The position numbers and the translations under genes are program-made. A DNA stretch of 64,000 nucleotides from BJGV01 sp003230615 (GTDB lineage Bacteria; Pseudomonadota; Gammaproteobacteria; Burkholderiales; Nitrosomonadaceae), in the NCBI GenBank assembly GCA_963663215.1, contig OY760140.1:744001-808000 (forward strand), written 5' to 3'. The notes under the pieces were generated by a model. It saw nothing but the letters and a program-made list of their open reading frames with translations, was not told where the DNA came from and searched no databases. Below, piece after piece: positions 9,108-19,026 of the stretch. The first letter of the stretch is position 1. Every line of letters begins with the position of its first letter.

Positions 9108-9805
9108 TTATTCGCAGTTCTTATAATTCATTGTTTCGCAGTTTCGCGCCATCCTCTGAGCATCGGCAATTTGAGAAGGTGTCATCTCCTTAGCCACACT
9201 TTCTAGACCTTTTTCCGAATTTCTGCCCCATTGCTAGCAGCTAAGCTGAACCACATGTACGCGCGAGTATAGTCTTGAGATACGTCATTGCCCATAGCAT
9301 ACATAGCACCAATATTATATTGTGCGATCGCATTTCCTTGTTCTGCAGAAAGGCGATACCATTTTACTGCTTCCTGATAGTCTTGGGTTACACCTTTGCC
9401 CGTGATATACATCCTGCCAAGTAAAAATTGTGCAAATTCATCGCCCTGCTCAGCAGCAAGATGATACCACTTTACTGCTTCCTGATAGTCTTGGGCTACG
9501 CCTTTGCCCGCGGCATACATCCTACCAAGTGAATATTGCGCAGCCGCAACCCTTTGTTCCGCAGCAAGACGATACCACCTCACTGCTTCCTGATAGTTTT
9601 GGACACTTCCAGCCTTGACAAAAATCCTTCCAAGGAAAAATTGTGCAGCTGCGTCCCCTTCTTGGGCTAAAGGGCGGAGTAACTCTAGGGCTTGAGCATC
9701 GTTACCTTTATAATGCGCCTCTATCCCATTTTCTAGATCACCTGCCCTGCCAACACTACAGCATAGCGATAATATGCTGGCTATAAATACAATCCATTTT
9801 TTCAT
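9108..9805 (-). pseudogene. Exported Sel1-repeat protein with C-terminal frameshift
   Basis: A signal peptide (ending VGRAGD) is followed by four SEL1-like repeats, seen as QDYQEAVKWYRLAAEQG-type units. SEL1 repeats mediate protein-protein contacts. The frame stops at 9203, but another frame continues with EKGLESVAKEMTPSQIADAQ and ends at 9108. The paralogue at 15080 has the same tail (ESLERMAKEMKPTQITDAQ) joined in frame. Restoring one A in the GAAAA run at about 9220 repairs the gene. The truncated protein still holds most repeats and might function. Confidence 0.82.
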
Positions 9806-10165
9806 TGCTTATACCTCTCTCGCGCTAGTAATACAAAAATGAATGTACGCTTTGGGTCAAAAATGGTCATTTAGTACTTGTAACAATGGCATATTAGAAC
9901 ACAGCTGTATCGAAGTCGAATACATCATCATGCAATAGCTTGATTGTCACAGAACAATATAGAAGAAATGATTTGACAATTTATAGTCAAATTGACAGCT
10001 ATAATTTCAGTACCTATTCGCCGAATAACATACTGACAGTGTTCTAGTGGTAGTCAAATACGAATGTTGTTTTGTGCCATAAACAGACATTCAAACTTAA
10101 GCCAAAACATTATTGAGTTTTATAGGGTCGCTATCGCATTTCTGCTTGTTACAGCTGGTAGTTAG
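9806..10165. repeat. Spacer with two copies of palindromic repeat family A
   Basis: No gene was seen. Two copies of a GAATG(T/G).C..TTTTG.GCCAAAA.GG.CATTC-type palindrome lie here: a weak one at 9841-9870 and a better one at 10062-10092 (GAATGTTGTTTT and AAACAGACATTC arms). Related copies are at 18663-18730 and 20836-20867. Confidence 0.6.
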
Positions 10166-10546
10166 TTAATGTGGCTTTTCTCCATATTTATTAACGCAAG
10201 TATTTCCAGGTACAAAACCAAGATACAGAATGAATAGTAAGTTAATTAATGGAATTAACACTACCAACGCGTACCAGCCAGACTTACCTAGATCATGCAG
10301 TCTTTTTATATAGGTCGCATATAGCACCCAAATGAGCGGAACACCCAAGATTAGTCCTGCTATAGACAGTAAAAGTCCCGGGGGGTTACCTTCTGCTTCG
10401 AATACAATTGAAAACCCAAAGGAAATCAAAAATACAGGAATGGTAATTTTCCAGAATGTGCTGCGTTTTATACGGTTTTCAAATGAGAAAAATGAAGGTT
10501 TTTCATTGCTTAACTTTCTCTGAATGGGCTGTAATTGATCATTCAT
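10166..10546 (-). CDS. DUF805 family membrane protein
   Basis: The 126-residue protein has three to four hydrophobic helices and the family signature YIKRLHDLGKSGWYAL at about 83-98, ending FVPGNTCVNKYG, which is typical of DUF805. An N-terminal F-S-F-E-N-R-I-K-R-S-T-F-W segment matches the usual RISRxxFW opening. Function is unknown for the family; it is an inner-membrane protein of normal length. Confidence 0.85.
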   Translation of the reverse strand: MNDQLQPIQRKLSNEKPSFFSFENRIKRSTFWKITIPVFLISFGFSIVFEAEGNPPGLLLSIAGLILGVPLIWVLYATYIKRLHDLGKSGWYALVVLIPLINLLFILYLGFVPGNTCVNKYGEKPH

Positions 10547-10741
10547 GTTGTTATGCCTTCTTATCTAACATGCTCATAAAAGGGCGCAAACAAAATCTAC
10601 TATGTTCCAGATTATAAATATAGATAAAACAATTCAATAGAACAAATTCTATTTTCCCATAAAGTTTGAGCAAGAAAAGTGCACGTATCTCGTCTCAACT
10701 ATTTACTATATTAATGCCCTAGAAGCTGACTGAAGTCGAGC

Positions 10742-11278
10742 TCAGTATCCCTTGAGGAACTTGGTGGCGTAGCAGCTTGGGCAGGGCGGAACCCTGGAAG
10801 AATGTTTTAGATGGACCTTCTGGTCGCATCCCATGCAAGTTAACGTCCCGGCTGAAGTAATTTCCCCGGTGTGGTAGTGCAGGGCATCTTCTGTCTTTTG
10901 CGAGAGTGACTGTAGCGCCAAACCAGCTGCCTTAAGTAACTGTGCCATTGACGACAGGGCGCCGGCGCCTAGCCGCGCCGGATGTAGGTGTTCCAAAGCT
11001 TCTTGTTTCAGCAACGTCATGTATCGTGCTATTTCCTCCATATCGCGGCGCATGAATTTTTTGAAAGCCTCACCCTGCTCTGCGGAGAACTCCCCAGCTT
11101 CGGATAATTGTTGGTGCGCCTTCTCCATGGCCTTTTCCATGGCCTCTTTACTTTTTTCCTGGCTGGCATCGAAGAGTTCACGTGCGTGCTCGACGAAGCG
11201 GTCGTATAGTGCCTCATGATGACCCTGCACTTCTTTTTCTGAATTCTCACTTGATATATTCGGATTTTTTTGCATCAT
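10742..11278 (-). CDS. Zinc-ribbon-containing protein (DUF1451-like)
   Basis: The first 100 residues are charged and helical, likely coiled coil. The C-terminus carries a CxxC..CxxC zinc ribbon: CMGCDQKVH near 150 and CPSCYATKF near 170. This matches DUF1451. GGAGG sits just before two adjacent ATG codons (11278 and 11275), so translation begins at one of these rather than at an upstream ATG. The next gene upstream (DUF2934) is co-directional, 32 bp away. Function is unknown. Confidence 0.82.
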   Translation of the reverse strand: MMQKNPNISSENSEKEVQGHHEALYDRFVEHARELFDASQEKSKEAMEKAMEKAHQQLSEAGEFSAEQGEAFKKFMRRDMEEIARYMTLLKQEALEHLHPARLGAGALSSMAQLLKAAGLALQSLSQKTEDALHYHTGEITSAGTLTCMGCDQKVHLKHSSRVPPCPSCYATKFLKGY

Positions 11279-11310
11279 TACCTCCAAAACATTTGAGTAA
11301 ACAAAAAGTT

Positions 11311-11562
11311 TTATGGTGTGTTATCAATTTCTGCTTCGGCTTCTAGCCAATCTTGTATTTCATCACCACTATTAAAGCCACGGTGCTCTGCTCGATAATA
11401 CGCAGCAGTAGCAATCCTTTGCTGACGATCTCCTCCACTTTCTATATTGTGTACAGCAAGGGTTGGAGTGCTCCCACCAAGTTTCTCCATTGCTTTGCTG
11501 ACGATGATACCGGACGGTGTAGTAGATTTACTTTTACTCTTTATACTAAGTTTGATCGGCAT
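11311..11562 (-). CDS. DUF2934 domain protein
   Basis: The 83-residue protein ends in RIATAAYYRAEHRGFNSG..IQDWLEAEAEI, the DUF2934 signature. The N-terminus is Ser/Lys-rich. A GGAGG-type ribosome binding site precedes the ATG. It probably forms a transcription unit with the zinc-ribbon gene downstream. Function is unknown; small DUF2934 proteins are often found near stress genes. Confidence 0.8.
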   Translation of the reverse strand: MPIKLSIKSKSKSTTPSGIIVSKAMEKLGGSTPTLAVHNIESGGDRQQRIATAAYYRAEHRGFNSGDEIQDWLEAEAEIDNTP

Positions 11563-11803
11563 TATTGCCTCCTAAGTTCTAGTTAAAATGGGAATATGGA
11601 TAGTATACGAAAAATCCAGTTTTGCTTCATCATCCCGTAGCTAGTCATACTTTCTTAATGGGGTGTAAGATGAAAAAAACAACTTTAAGAATTAAAAACC
11701 AAATTAAACAAAGCAGTAAATCAATGAACATCGAGTGCTAAATGCCTGCTTAGTGTAAAATAAAGAACCTTTAGCTAATTTAACAGTTGAAAAAGAGAAA
11801 AAT

Positions 11804-12400
11804 ATGGATATCACATTAATAGTCGTGCTGGTTGTTGTTGCACTAATTGTATTTTATGTGATCGGAATATTTAATAAACTGGTTTCACTGAAAAATTGGT
11901 ATAAAAATGCCTTTGCTCAGATCGAAGTGCAATTAAAGCGGCGTTATGACCTGATACCAAATCTTATTGAAACCGCCAAGGGTTATATTAAGCATGAACG
12001 TGAAACCCTGGAGGCAGTGGTTGAGGCGCGAAATTCAGCTAATAATATGCTGTCAACAGCTACGGCCGATCCTGGCAATGCTGAGGCAATAAGGGGCCTG
12101 AGTGGTGCTGAAGGCAAATTAGCTGGTGCCCTGATGAAATTTAATATGGTGATGGAGGCCTATCCTGATCTCAAAGCTAATCAGAACATGATGCAGTTAA
12201 GTGAGGAACTTATCTCTACCGAGAATAAAGTCTCATTCGCACGGCAGGCTTTTAACGACCAGGTGATGGCCTATAATAAGTATAAACAGACGTTTCCACC
12301 TGTTTTTTTTGCTGTACGATTTGGTCATGCTCAGGATGCGACATTGCTAGAATTTCAAGATACTGTTGCCATTCAAGCCGCACCAAAAGTATCATTCTAG
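11804..12400 (+). CDS. lemA: LemA family protein
   Basis: An N-terminal membrane helix (4-25) is followed by the LemA signature NWYKNAFAQIEVQLKRRYDLIPNL and a long helical bundle, with an FNDQVMAYN segment toward the end. At 198 residues the length is normal. LemA proteins are anchored with an outward C-terminus and usually sit beside a membrane M48 protease, as here (27 bp to the next start). The pair is a recurring two-gene unit. Confidence 0.92.
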   Translation: MDITLIVVLVVVALIVFYVIGIFNKLVSLKNWYKNAFAQIEVQLKRRYDLIPNLIETAKGYIKHERETLEAVVEARNSANNMLSTATADPGNAEAIRGLSGAEGKLAGALMKFNMVMEAYPDLKANQNMMQLSEELISTENKVSFARQAFNDQVMAYNKYKQTFPPVFFAVRFGHAQDATLLEFQDTVAIQAAPKVSF

Positions 12401-12427
12401 TCACTGCTTTATATTCAAACACTTGAA

Positions 12428-14368
12428 ATGAATTTCTTTGAATCACAAGATCGTGTTCGTAGAAATACGTTCCAGCTTGTCTTCCTGTTTGTTTTAGCAG
12501 TGATTACCTTAATTATCATGACCAATCTGCTGTTCATGGCGGTATTCGGTTATATCAATAGCGAACAAATGCAAGACGGCGGGAGTTTTTTCCAGAAAAT
12601 GGATTGGCAGACATTTGCGGTTGTCAGCGCAGGTGTCAGCGTTGTTGTGCTGGTGGGAAGTCTCTACAAGATTATAGCGTTATCGGCCGGTGGCAAGACT
12701 GTTGCAGAGGCACTAGGTGGACAATTGATTCCACAAAATACAGGCGACCTAAAGCAACGCAAGTTATTAAATGTGGTGGAAGAAATGGCGATTGCCTCCG
12801 GCACACCAGCTCCACCTGTCTATTTGCTCATGGATGAACCTGGAATTAATGCTTTTGCAGCTGGTTTTACACCACGCGATGCTGTCATTGGGATTACCCA
12901 AGGGGCCATTGATCATCTAAGCCGCGATCAACTACAAGGCGTCATAGCTCATGAGTTCAGCCATATTTTTAATGGCGATATGCGACTCAACATTCGTTTA
13001 ATGGGCGTGTTATATGGCATCGTGATTATCGGTATGGCTGGCTACTACTTGTTGTATTCCGCCTCTTTTTCAAGACGCAGGGTGAGTAACGATAAAGGTG
13101 TGGGCGGGATAATGGTGCTGGCTATTGGGCTAATGGTTATAGGCTTTTCTGGCACTTTTTTTGGCAATCTGATCAAGGCCGCTGTGAGTCGGCAACGGGA
13201 ATATCTAGCGGATGCCTCAGCAGTTCAGTTTACACGAAACCCGGGCGGGATTGCGGGTGCGTTGAAGAGAATCGGTGGGCTTAAGTTTGGTTCAAAGGTG
13301 AGTAACCCTGACGCAAGTGAAGTCAGTCATGCTTTTTTTGCCCAGGGCGTTTCAGGTTTTATGCAGATGTTGTCCGCTACGCATCCACCATTAGCCAAGC
13401 GTATACTTCGCATCGATCCTCATTGGAATGGCGAATTTGATTCTTCTGATAAAACCGATTTACCTCAAGAAGAGGAAAATAACGGTGAAAAAGAAACTAT
13501 GATGCGCGAAGAATTTGCCAAGAAGGGTAGCATCATTGCTGGTAGCATCGTAATGGCAGATGTCGCAAACGTGATTGATCAAATTGGTAATCCTAAACCA
13601 GAAACAATCAGTCACGCCCACTCGTTGATTGCGGGATTATCCGTAGCCATCAAAGAAGCCGGCCATGAGTCCTATGGCGCCCGTGCCGTTATTTATTGTT
13701 TGGCACTTGATCCAGAAAAAGATGTGCGTGACAGACAGTTGGAGTTTTTAAAGAAATATGCCGATCCAGATGTCTTCATGTTAACGCATAAACTACTACC
13801 GGAGATAGGGAGGCTAGATATTAAATACCGTTTACCGGTAATTGATATTGCCATACCAGCACTAAAACAGTTATCGCTGAATCAATATCAAGCCTTTAAA
13901 GGCAACATTGTCGAACTAATTAAAATTGCTCCTAGAGTGAGGCTGATGGAATGGTCGTTACAGAAAATTCTATTTAACCATCTGGATGGGCAGTTCTTCA
14001 AGCTGACGCACACGAAAAAACGCTATTTTCATATTGGGCAACTCAAGAAAGAAATTGAGATGATTCTTTCAGTGATGGTCTATGCAGGGCATCAGGATCA
14101 AAATGAAATTGAGGCAGCATTTATTGTAGCAACAAAAAATCTAGGGTTAGGCGGACTTCAGATAGTGCCAAATTCTGAAATTAGCCTTTCAGATCTGGAT
14201 CAGTCTCTGGAAAAACTTGAAAATCTGAAACCTCTCGCCAAGCCACAACTACTGATGGCTTGTGCTGCTAGTGTTGCATATGACGAAAGAATATCTTCTG
14301 CTGAAGTGGAACTATTACGTGTCTTTTCGGATGTTTTCGGTTGTCCCATGCCGCCGATAGTCTCGTAA
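12428..14368 (+). CDS. M48-family membrane metalloprotease (HtpX-like)
   Basis: The 646-residue protein has two membrane helices near the N-terminus (15-43, 61-85). The catalytic HEFSH follows at 175-179, then more helices (about 195-255), and the third zinc ligand lies in REYLADASAVQF near 263. A long C-terminal region (about 330-646) extends well beyond HtpX and is seen in LemA-linked M48 proteases. It should degrade damaged membrane proteins. It is coupled to lemA. Confidence 0.9.
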   Translation: MNFFESQDRVRRNTFQLVFLFVLAVITLIIMTNLLFMAVFGYINSEQMQDGGSFFQKMDWQTFAVVSAGVSVVVLVGSLYKIIALSAGGKTVAEALGGQLIPQNTGDLKQRKLLNVVEEMAIASGTPAPPVYLLMDEPGINAFAAGFTPRDAVIGITQGAIDHLSRDQLQGVIAHEFSHIFNGDMRLNIRLMGVLYGIVIIGMAGYYLLYSASFSRRRVSNDKGVGGIMVLAIGLMVIGFSGTFFGNLIKAAVSRQREYLADASAVQFTRNPGGIAGALKRIGGLKFGSKVSNPDASEVSHAFFAQGVSGFMQMLSATHPPLAKRILRIDPHWNGEFDSSDKTDLPQEEENNGEKETMMREEFAKKGSIIAGSIVMADVANVIDQIGNPKPETISHAHSLIAGLSVAIKEAGHESYGARAVIYCLALDPEKDVRDRQLEFLKKYADPDVFMLTHKLLPEIGRLDIKYRLPVIDIAIPALKQLSLNQYQAFKGNIVELIKIAPRVRLMEWSLQKILFNHLDGQFFKLTHTKKRYFHIGQLKKEIEMILSVMVYAGHQDQNEIEAAFIVATKNLGLGGLQIVPNSEISLSDLDQSLEKLENLKPLAKPQLLMACAASVAYDERISSAEVELLRVFSDVFGCPMPPIVS

Positions 14369-14603
14369 CTGATCTATAGCTCCCAAAAATGCTCAAGTAT
14401 CGCAAAAGTTACATTCCCCATATACTTTTGTGCCCTAGTGAAACACATACTACGCCAACCAACAAATAACTGCTGACAGCAGGATGATTGCTTCCCCTGA
14501 GCCAAAAAGATAATAGTAAAATTTGTGGCCAGCAAGCGGAGATATTTTTTCCTTTCTAGCTTTAACTCCCGCTACCCCATTGATACCAGCAGCAACATCT
14601 AAC

Positions 14604-14634
14604 GCCATCCATGAGATGGCGGTATTCTTTTTAA
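14604..14634 (+). terminator. Possible rho-independent terminator
   Basis: CGCCATC and GATGGCG form a 7-bp stem around a CATGA loop, followed by TATTCTTTTT. It lies about 240 bp after the M48 gene, with no recognisable gene between. The remaining sequence from 14369 to 14799 shows nothing else clear. Confidence 0.45.
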
Positions 14635-14799
14635 AAACAGCACTCTACCTTCTTTTATTTATCTTGATTGGCTTACAATTTTTTCACCAAAAGCATCTTG
14701 AATCAGCTGATCAAGTGATCTACTCAAAATTTGTGTTGACATTATTACTCTATATGTATTAAATATTAATCGATATCGATTAATTACTGTAGATATTAA

Positions 14800-15045
14800 A
14801 TGATTTCATGTCACCTTTCTACCATTTTGGGTGCCAAGCGCCTCAAAGTTTCCGAAGTATGCCGTGGCACGGGCATCGCTCGCGCTACATTGGATCGATA
14901 TTACTATGACAGGGTAAAGAGCTTTGACCGTGAGGTTTTGAACAAGCTGTGTAGTTTTCTTAAAGTCAAACCAAGTGACCTACTAGTTTTAGAGGGACAA
15001 GGCAATTTTTTCATCACACATGACCAGACCAAAGACAAATCATGA
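14800..15045 (+). CDS. XRE-type helix-turn-helix regulator
   Basis: The 81-residue protein is nearly all one HTH domain: LKVSEVCRGTGIARATLDRYY places the recognition helix at about 23-38, and LNKLCSFLKVKPSDLLVLE is the usual C-terminal cap. It should bind DNA as a small Cro/CI-type regulator. A degenerate copy of part of this gene lies at about 20205-20320, with the RGTGIA and Y-x-R-V pieces still readable. Confidence 0.82.
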   Translation: MISCHLSTILGAKRLKVSEVCRGTGIARATLDRYYYDRVKSFDREVLNKLCSFLKVKPSDLLVLEGQGNFFITHDQTKDKS

Positions 15046-15079
15046 CCGAGTGGAAACTTAAGTGGGAGGTGGTATAAGT

Positions 15080-15565
15080 ATGAATAAAAGGATCTTATTT
15101 ATAGTCACCATATTGTCTCTATGCAGTAGTGTTGCCAGAGCAGATGGCCTTGAGGGGGCAGTAGAGGCATACCAAAAAGGTAATTATGCTCAAGTCCTAG
15201 AAATACTCCGCCCGTTAGCGGTTCAAGGAATTGCAAGCGCACAAAATAATCTTGGTTGGATGTATGATGAAGGTAAAGGTGTAGCTCAGGATTATAAGGA
15301 AGCTGTGAAATGGTATCGTCTCGCTGCGGAGCAAGGGGACGTGGACGCACAAAATAATCTAGGGGTAATGTATGTCAAGGGTACAGGTATAAACCAAGAC
15401 TATATTCTTGCGCGCATGTGGTTCAACCTTGCTGCTAGTAAAGGGGACGAAAATGCAGTAGAGAGTCTAGAAAGGATGGCTAAAGAGATGAAGCCTACTC
15501 AAATTACCGACGCACAAATGATGGCACAAGATTGCGAAAAGAATAATTATAGGAGTTGCAAATAA
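15080..15565 (+). CDS. Exported Sel1-repeat protein
   Basis: ATG 15080 is chosen over the upstream GTG because GGGAGGTGG lies 8-16 bases before it. A signal peptide ends VARADG. Two to three SEL1 repeats follow (KGVAQDYKEAVKWYRLAAEQG), then an ARMWFNLAAS..NAV segment and a tail with two Cys. It is an intact paralogue of the frameshifted gene at 9108-9805. It probably acts in the periplasm as a protein-binding scaffold. Confidence 0.85.
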   Translation: MNKRILFIVTILSLCSSVARADGLEGAVEAYQKGNYAQVLEILRPLAVQGIASAQNNLGWMYDEGKGVAQDYKEAVKWYRLAAEQGDVDAQNNLGVMYVKGTGINQDYILARMWFNLAASKGDENAVESLERMAKEMKPTQITDAQMMAQDCEKNNYRSCK

Positions 15566-15660
15566 TATTTTTGGGCGTGCAATTACTTCTTAACTCAAAC
15601 AAGGATCCAAATTAGCGTGATATTGTAACGTTGAAATTAGCTCCTAACCTGATGATTTAA

Positions 15661-16039
15661 TCAAGTTCTAGAATCTTCATCTGGTGACTTCATAGATAGA
15701 AGCTGTTGCCTATATTGACGCTCAGTAGATGATAAGATACCGTTGCCGGTCACTTCATTTCGCATATCAAGTTGCAGCTCTCTATCTTGAACTTACTCGC
15801 GGAAAGGGAAAGTTATTTACAACGTTATCTGTTTCTTCTTTTGCTTCCGTCAACATATTATCAATCCAAAGTTGTCTTAAATCTTGGTGTTCCTCACTCA
15901 ATGACAGTAACCATTTCTTTAGAATTCGCTTGCTGATACCGTGATGTAAGGCTACTTCTTCTAAAGAATGATTTTTGAGGATGCCTTTTTTCGCATCTTC
16001 AAGAATAAGCTGCTTGCAATCTTGTGGAATTATATCCAT
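15661..16039 (-). pseudogene. Small HTH protein gene, frameshifted
   Basis: The first 85 residues include LEEVALHHGISKRILKKWLLSL, a helix-turn-helix, and end at a TAG at 15782. A second frame takes over at GTTCAAGAT and reads VQDRELQLDMRNEVTG to a stop at 15661, with protein-like composition. Removing one base of the TT at about 15790 joins the two into a 126-codon gene. A terminase-small-subunit or transposase-regulator origin is possible but I do not recognise the family. The 145-bp leader of this gene is repeated at 20333-20474. Confidence 0.6.
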
Positions 16040-16184
16040 TTTTTAATCTCCTCATCACATTCCATACCTGAATTCAGAAATACCACTACACTATCAAGCT
16101 CTGTTAGAACAATACGGCCATAGAATAAGCATTCTTCATATAATCTTCTGTGAAAAAACACACACTATTAGATAAATATTAAGT
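16040..16184. repeat. Duplicated leader region, copy 1
   Basis: This stretch matches 20333-20474 over most of its length: CTCCT(C)ATCACATTCCATAC near the start and AATCTTCTGTGAAAAAA near the end are shared. It contains the ribosome binding site of the HTH gene. It marks an old duplication of the accessory unit. Confidence 0.6.
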
Positions 16185-16359
16185 GCTCTTGCTACACGTA
16201 CAGAAAAGATCGGAAGAGGGGTAATTTAAGAAAGTACGGTTTGTATCTGAAGTAGTCATTAATGACTTATTTAGCGCAAAAAGAGTACGGAATCTATGGT
16301 AAGCCTTATGCATCTAGCTTACATTTGTGGCCAGGGTAATATTTTTGGTCTCGAACGCG

Positions 16360-17796
16360 TCACAGAAAAATTAATGGAATCAACAGATAAGCCAACGGCG
16401 GAATTAGCATGATAGCTATTAGGTTTAAGCAAAACCCAGCCTTTGCCATTTGCGGGATCGATACTTTACCAGAGCCAAACACAATAGCATTGGGCGCAGT
16501 GGCAACAGGTAACATAAAAGCACAGCTCGCAGCGAGGGCCATTGGTGCAATTAATAACAAAGGTTCAATATATGCCGCGGTTGCAATACCACCTAAAACG
16601 GGTAGCAAAGTTGCTGTTGTGGCGGTATTACTGGTTAGTTCAGTCAGAAATACTACCATCGCCACGATAGATAGCATCAGGACAAAAACATGAAGGCTGG
16701 TGAGTATCGACAATACCGTCCCTAACCATACTGCCAGACCGCTGCTACTGACCATCGCTGCCAAGCTAAGACCGCCACCGAATAATAACAATACACCCCA
16801 AGGAATACCTTCCACCGCTGACCAATCTAGTAACCGTACATTTTTTTGCTGTGCATCTCCCGAAGGAATTAAAAAGAGCGAAACTGCTGCCGCTACGGCA
16901 ATAATCGTATCGTCTAATGCAGCCAGGCCAGGAATCTGTTGCAAAAATGGCCGGGTAACCCAGGCCATAGCAACAATAACAAAGGCTGTTGCAGTGCGCT
17001 TTTCAGGGGTGGTCATTGGTCCAATGGCCCTCAGTTCACTGTCAATGACTCCAGCAGCAGCCGCATTATGCTCCAAGTCAAAAGTAAACAGCAAGCGCGT
17101 TAGCAACAACCACGAAAGAGGGACCAAGATAAATACAATAGGTAAGCCAAAACTCATCCATTGGGTAAAACCTATGTTAATACCGTAAGTTTCCGACATG
17201 AATGCCGTCACCATCACATTGGGTGGTGTACCAATCAAAGTGCCTAAACCTCCGATACTTGCTGCATAAGCGATCCCTAACATCAAACAAACAGTAAACT
17301 TATTAGTTGCCTCTTTAGACTGACCCTCTAGCATGACTTGGGCAAGTGATAGCGCTATAGGCAGCATCATGATTGTCGTTGCAGTGTTACTAATCCACAT
17401 CGACAAAAGCGCGCTAACAATCATAAAACCGCCGACGATAGCTTGGGGCTGGCTTCCCATTAAATGTAAAATCGTCAGTGCCAGGCGCTTATGTAACTGC
17501 CATCGCTGCAAGGCTGTCGCGATAATGAAGCCACCCAGTAACAGAAAGATCACAGGATTGGCATATGGTGCCGCCGCTTCTAGAATGGAGCTTATTCCTA
17601 ACAGGGGAAATAAAATAATTGGGAGTAACGACGTAACGGGTACGGGAAGAACTTGAGTGACCCACCAAACTACCATCAACATGCCCACCCCTGCGGTGAT
17701 CCACGCTTGTTCGCTCATGTTGGCAGGTTGGGGGGAAAATAGTGTATAAAAAAATAGAAGTAACCCTAAAACCAGACCAATTCTTCTAGCAATCAA
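16360..17796 (-). CDS. SLC13/DASS family anion symporter
   Basis: The 478-residue protein has about 11-12 membrane helices. The two substrate- and sodium-site motifs of DASS carriers are present: SNTATTIMMLP near 135 and SNTATTATLLP near 390. Such carriers import dicarboxylates, citrate or sulfate with sodium; the substrate cannot be read from sequence. Length and ends look intact. No operon partner was seen. Confidence 0.9.
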   Translation of the reverse strand: MIARRIGLVLGLLLFFYTLFSPQPANMSEQAWITAGVGMLMVVWWVTQVLPVPVTSLLPIILFPLLGISSILEAAAPYANPVIFLLLGGFIIATALQRWQLHKRLALTILHLMGSQPQAIVGGFMIVSALLSMWISNTATTIMMLPIALSLAQVMLEGQSKEATNKFTVCLMLGIAYAASIGGLGTLIGTPPNVMVTAFMSETYGINIGFTQWMSFGLPIVFILVPLSWLLLTRLLFTFDLEHNAAAAGVIDSELRAIGPMTTPEKRTATAFVIVAMAWVTRPFLQQIPGLAALDDTIIAVAAAVSLFLIPSGDAQQKNVRLLDWSAVEGIPWGVLLLFGGGLSLAAMVSSSGLAVWLGTVLSILTSLHVFVLMLSIVAMVVFLTELTSNTATTATLLPVLGGIATAAYIEPLLLIAPMALAASCAFMLPVATAPNAIVFGSGKVSIPQMAKAGFCLNLIAIMLIPPLAYLLIPLIFL

Positions 17797-18032
17797 TAAA
17801 TAGCCTCAATGTAAGGGTTAGAAATCTAGCTATATGTAGTTAATATATTCATAAGATGAGACTCCAAGTATCTTCTAGGGGGTGATACGTAGTCTCCAAA
17901 GGCAAGTTTCGTTCATTTTAATGGTTCTTAAGAATCAAGGAAGTTTTCCTGCCAGAAATCTTATGAAAAATATCATGTATATTGATTCAAGTGTAAGTAA
18001 CTCGCTATCCATTAGGAAATTCTTAACCCATA

Positions 18033-18611
18033 ATGTCTATCACATTATTGCTTGGCGAAGTTCGCCGTTGTAGTATTTGCTCGGAGCATCTACCCCATGG
18101 TCCACGACCTGTGCTCCAGATACATTCTCGAGCTCGTATTCTAGTAGTAGGGCAAGCACCAGGCAGGAAAGTCCATGAATCTGGGGTGCCTTTTGCAGGC
18201 GCGAGTGGTAAGCGGCTTCGCGAGTGGCTGACTATATCCTCTGAAGTCTTCTATGGCTCTCAATATGTGGCTATTCTCCCAATAGGCCTTTGTTTTCCAG
18301 GTTCTGGCAAGTCTGGAGATCTTCCGCCATGCCCTGAGTGCGCACCAGTTTAGTATGAAAAACTTATGAGGCATCTTAATGATTTAAAGCTTATTATTGT
18401 CATTGGCCAGCAGGCGCACTATCTCCTTGATGCCGGCCCATCGGTTACAGATAGAGTACGGTCTTGGCAAAAAAACTAGCCAAATGTTGTCCCTTTGCCA
18501 CTTCCTAGTCCACGCAACAACATGTGGTTTCGTCGAAATCCTTGGTTCGAAGTTGAATTGCTCCCACTCTTGAGAAATAGAGTCAAGGCGGTGCTTAAGA
18601 GTGAAACCTAG
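18033..18611 (+). pseudogene. Uracil-DNA glycosylase family gene with two amber codons
   Basis: The frame opens with CSICSEHLPHGPRPVLQIHS, ILVVGQAPGRKVHESG and GSGKSGDLPPCPECAP, all hallmarks of a small UDG family that removes uracil from DNA. A TAG at 18351 falls where homologues have Trp after C-A-P-x. A second TAG at 18477 lies before PNVVPLP. Reading through gives a full-length tail (PSPRNNMWFRRNPWFEVELL). The usual catalytic HPSPRN is LPSPRN here, so the active site has also decayed. Confidence 0.85.
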
Positions 18612-19026
18612 ATTTCATACACTCAACGCTCAACATGCCCGGTAAATAAACGCTGATTTTCTGAATGTCCATTTTGCGCCGTAGATAGTGGTTTTTCACA
18701 AAATTTGCTTTGTACCAAAAGCGGCCATTAGCGACTGGTTACGGTCATTTAGGGCAGAGCGGTCATTAGCGACTGGTTAGTGCCAGAAGCGTTCATTTAG
18801 GACACTCTACTTATTGCTAAATTAGATAGATGCACAAAGTGTCTGTAATGCAATCTGATAATATCCAATCATACCGGGGGATTAGTGGAAGTATATAGGA
18901 GTTTGAACAAGAAAATATATAGGTAATACTCTAATTAAAAAGGTATTAGTGACTTTTGGCCCGATTTTTACTATTACAGAAGCGCAGGTAACATAAACAG
19001 CTTAAGGTGTTGAAGGAGACTATTAA
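18612..19026. repeat. Gene-free spacer with tandem and palindromic repeat family A
   Basis: A GAATGTCC arm (18663) and GGCCATT arm (18723) belong to family A. GCGG(C/T)CATTAGCGACTGGTTA then occurs twice, at 18721-18741 and 18759-18779, 38 bp apart. A third, diverged copy is at 20892-20912. No coding region was seen; the ribosome binding site for the MazG-like gene (GAAGGAG) is at the right edge. Confidence 0.65.

Noticed and set aside
14523..14762. 79-residue plus-strand frame with a hydrophobic end
   Set aside because: It overlaps a terminator-like hairpin and has no ribosome binding site or known family.
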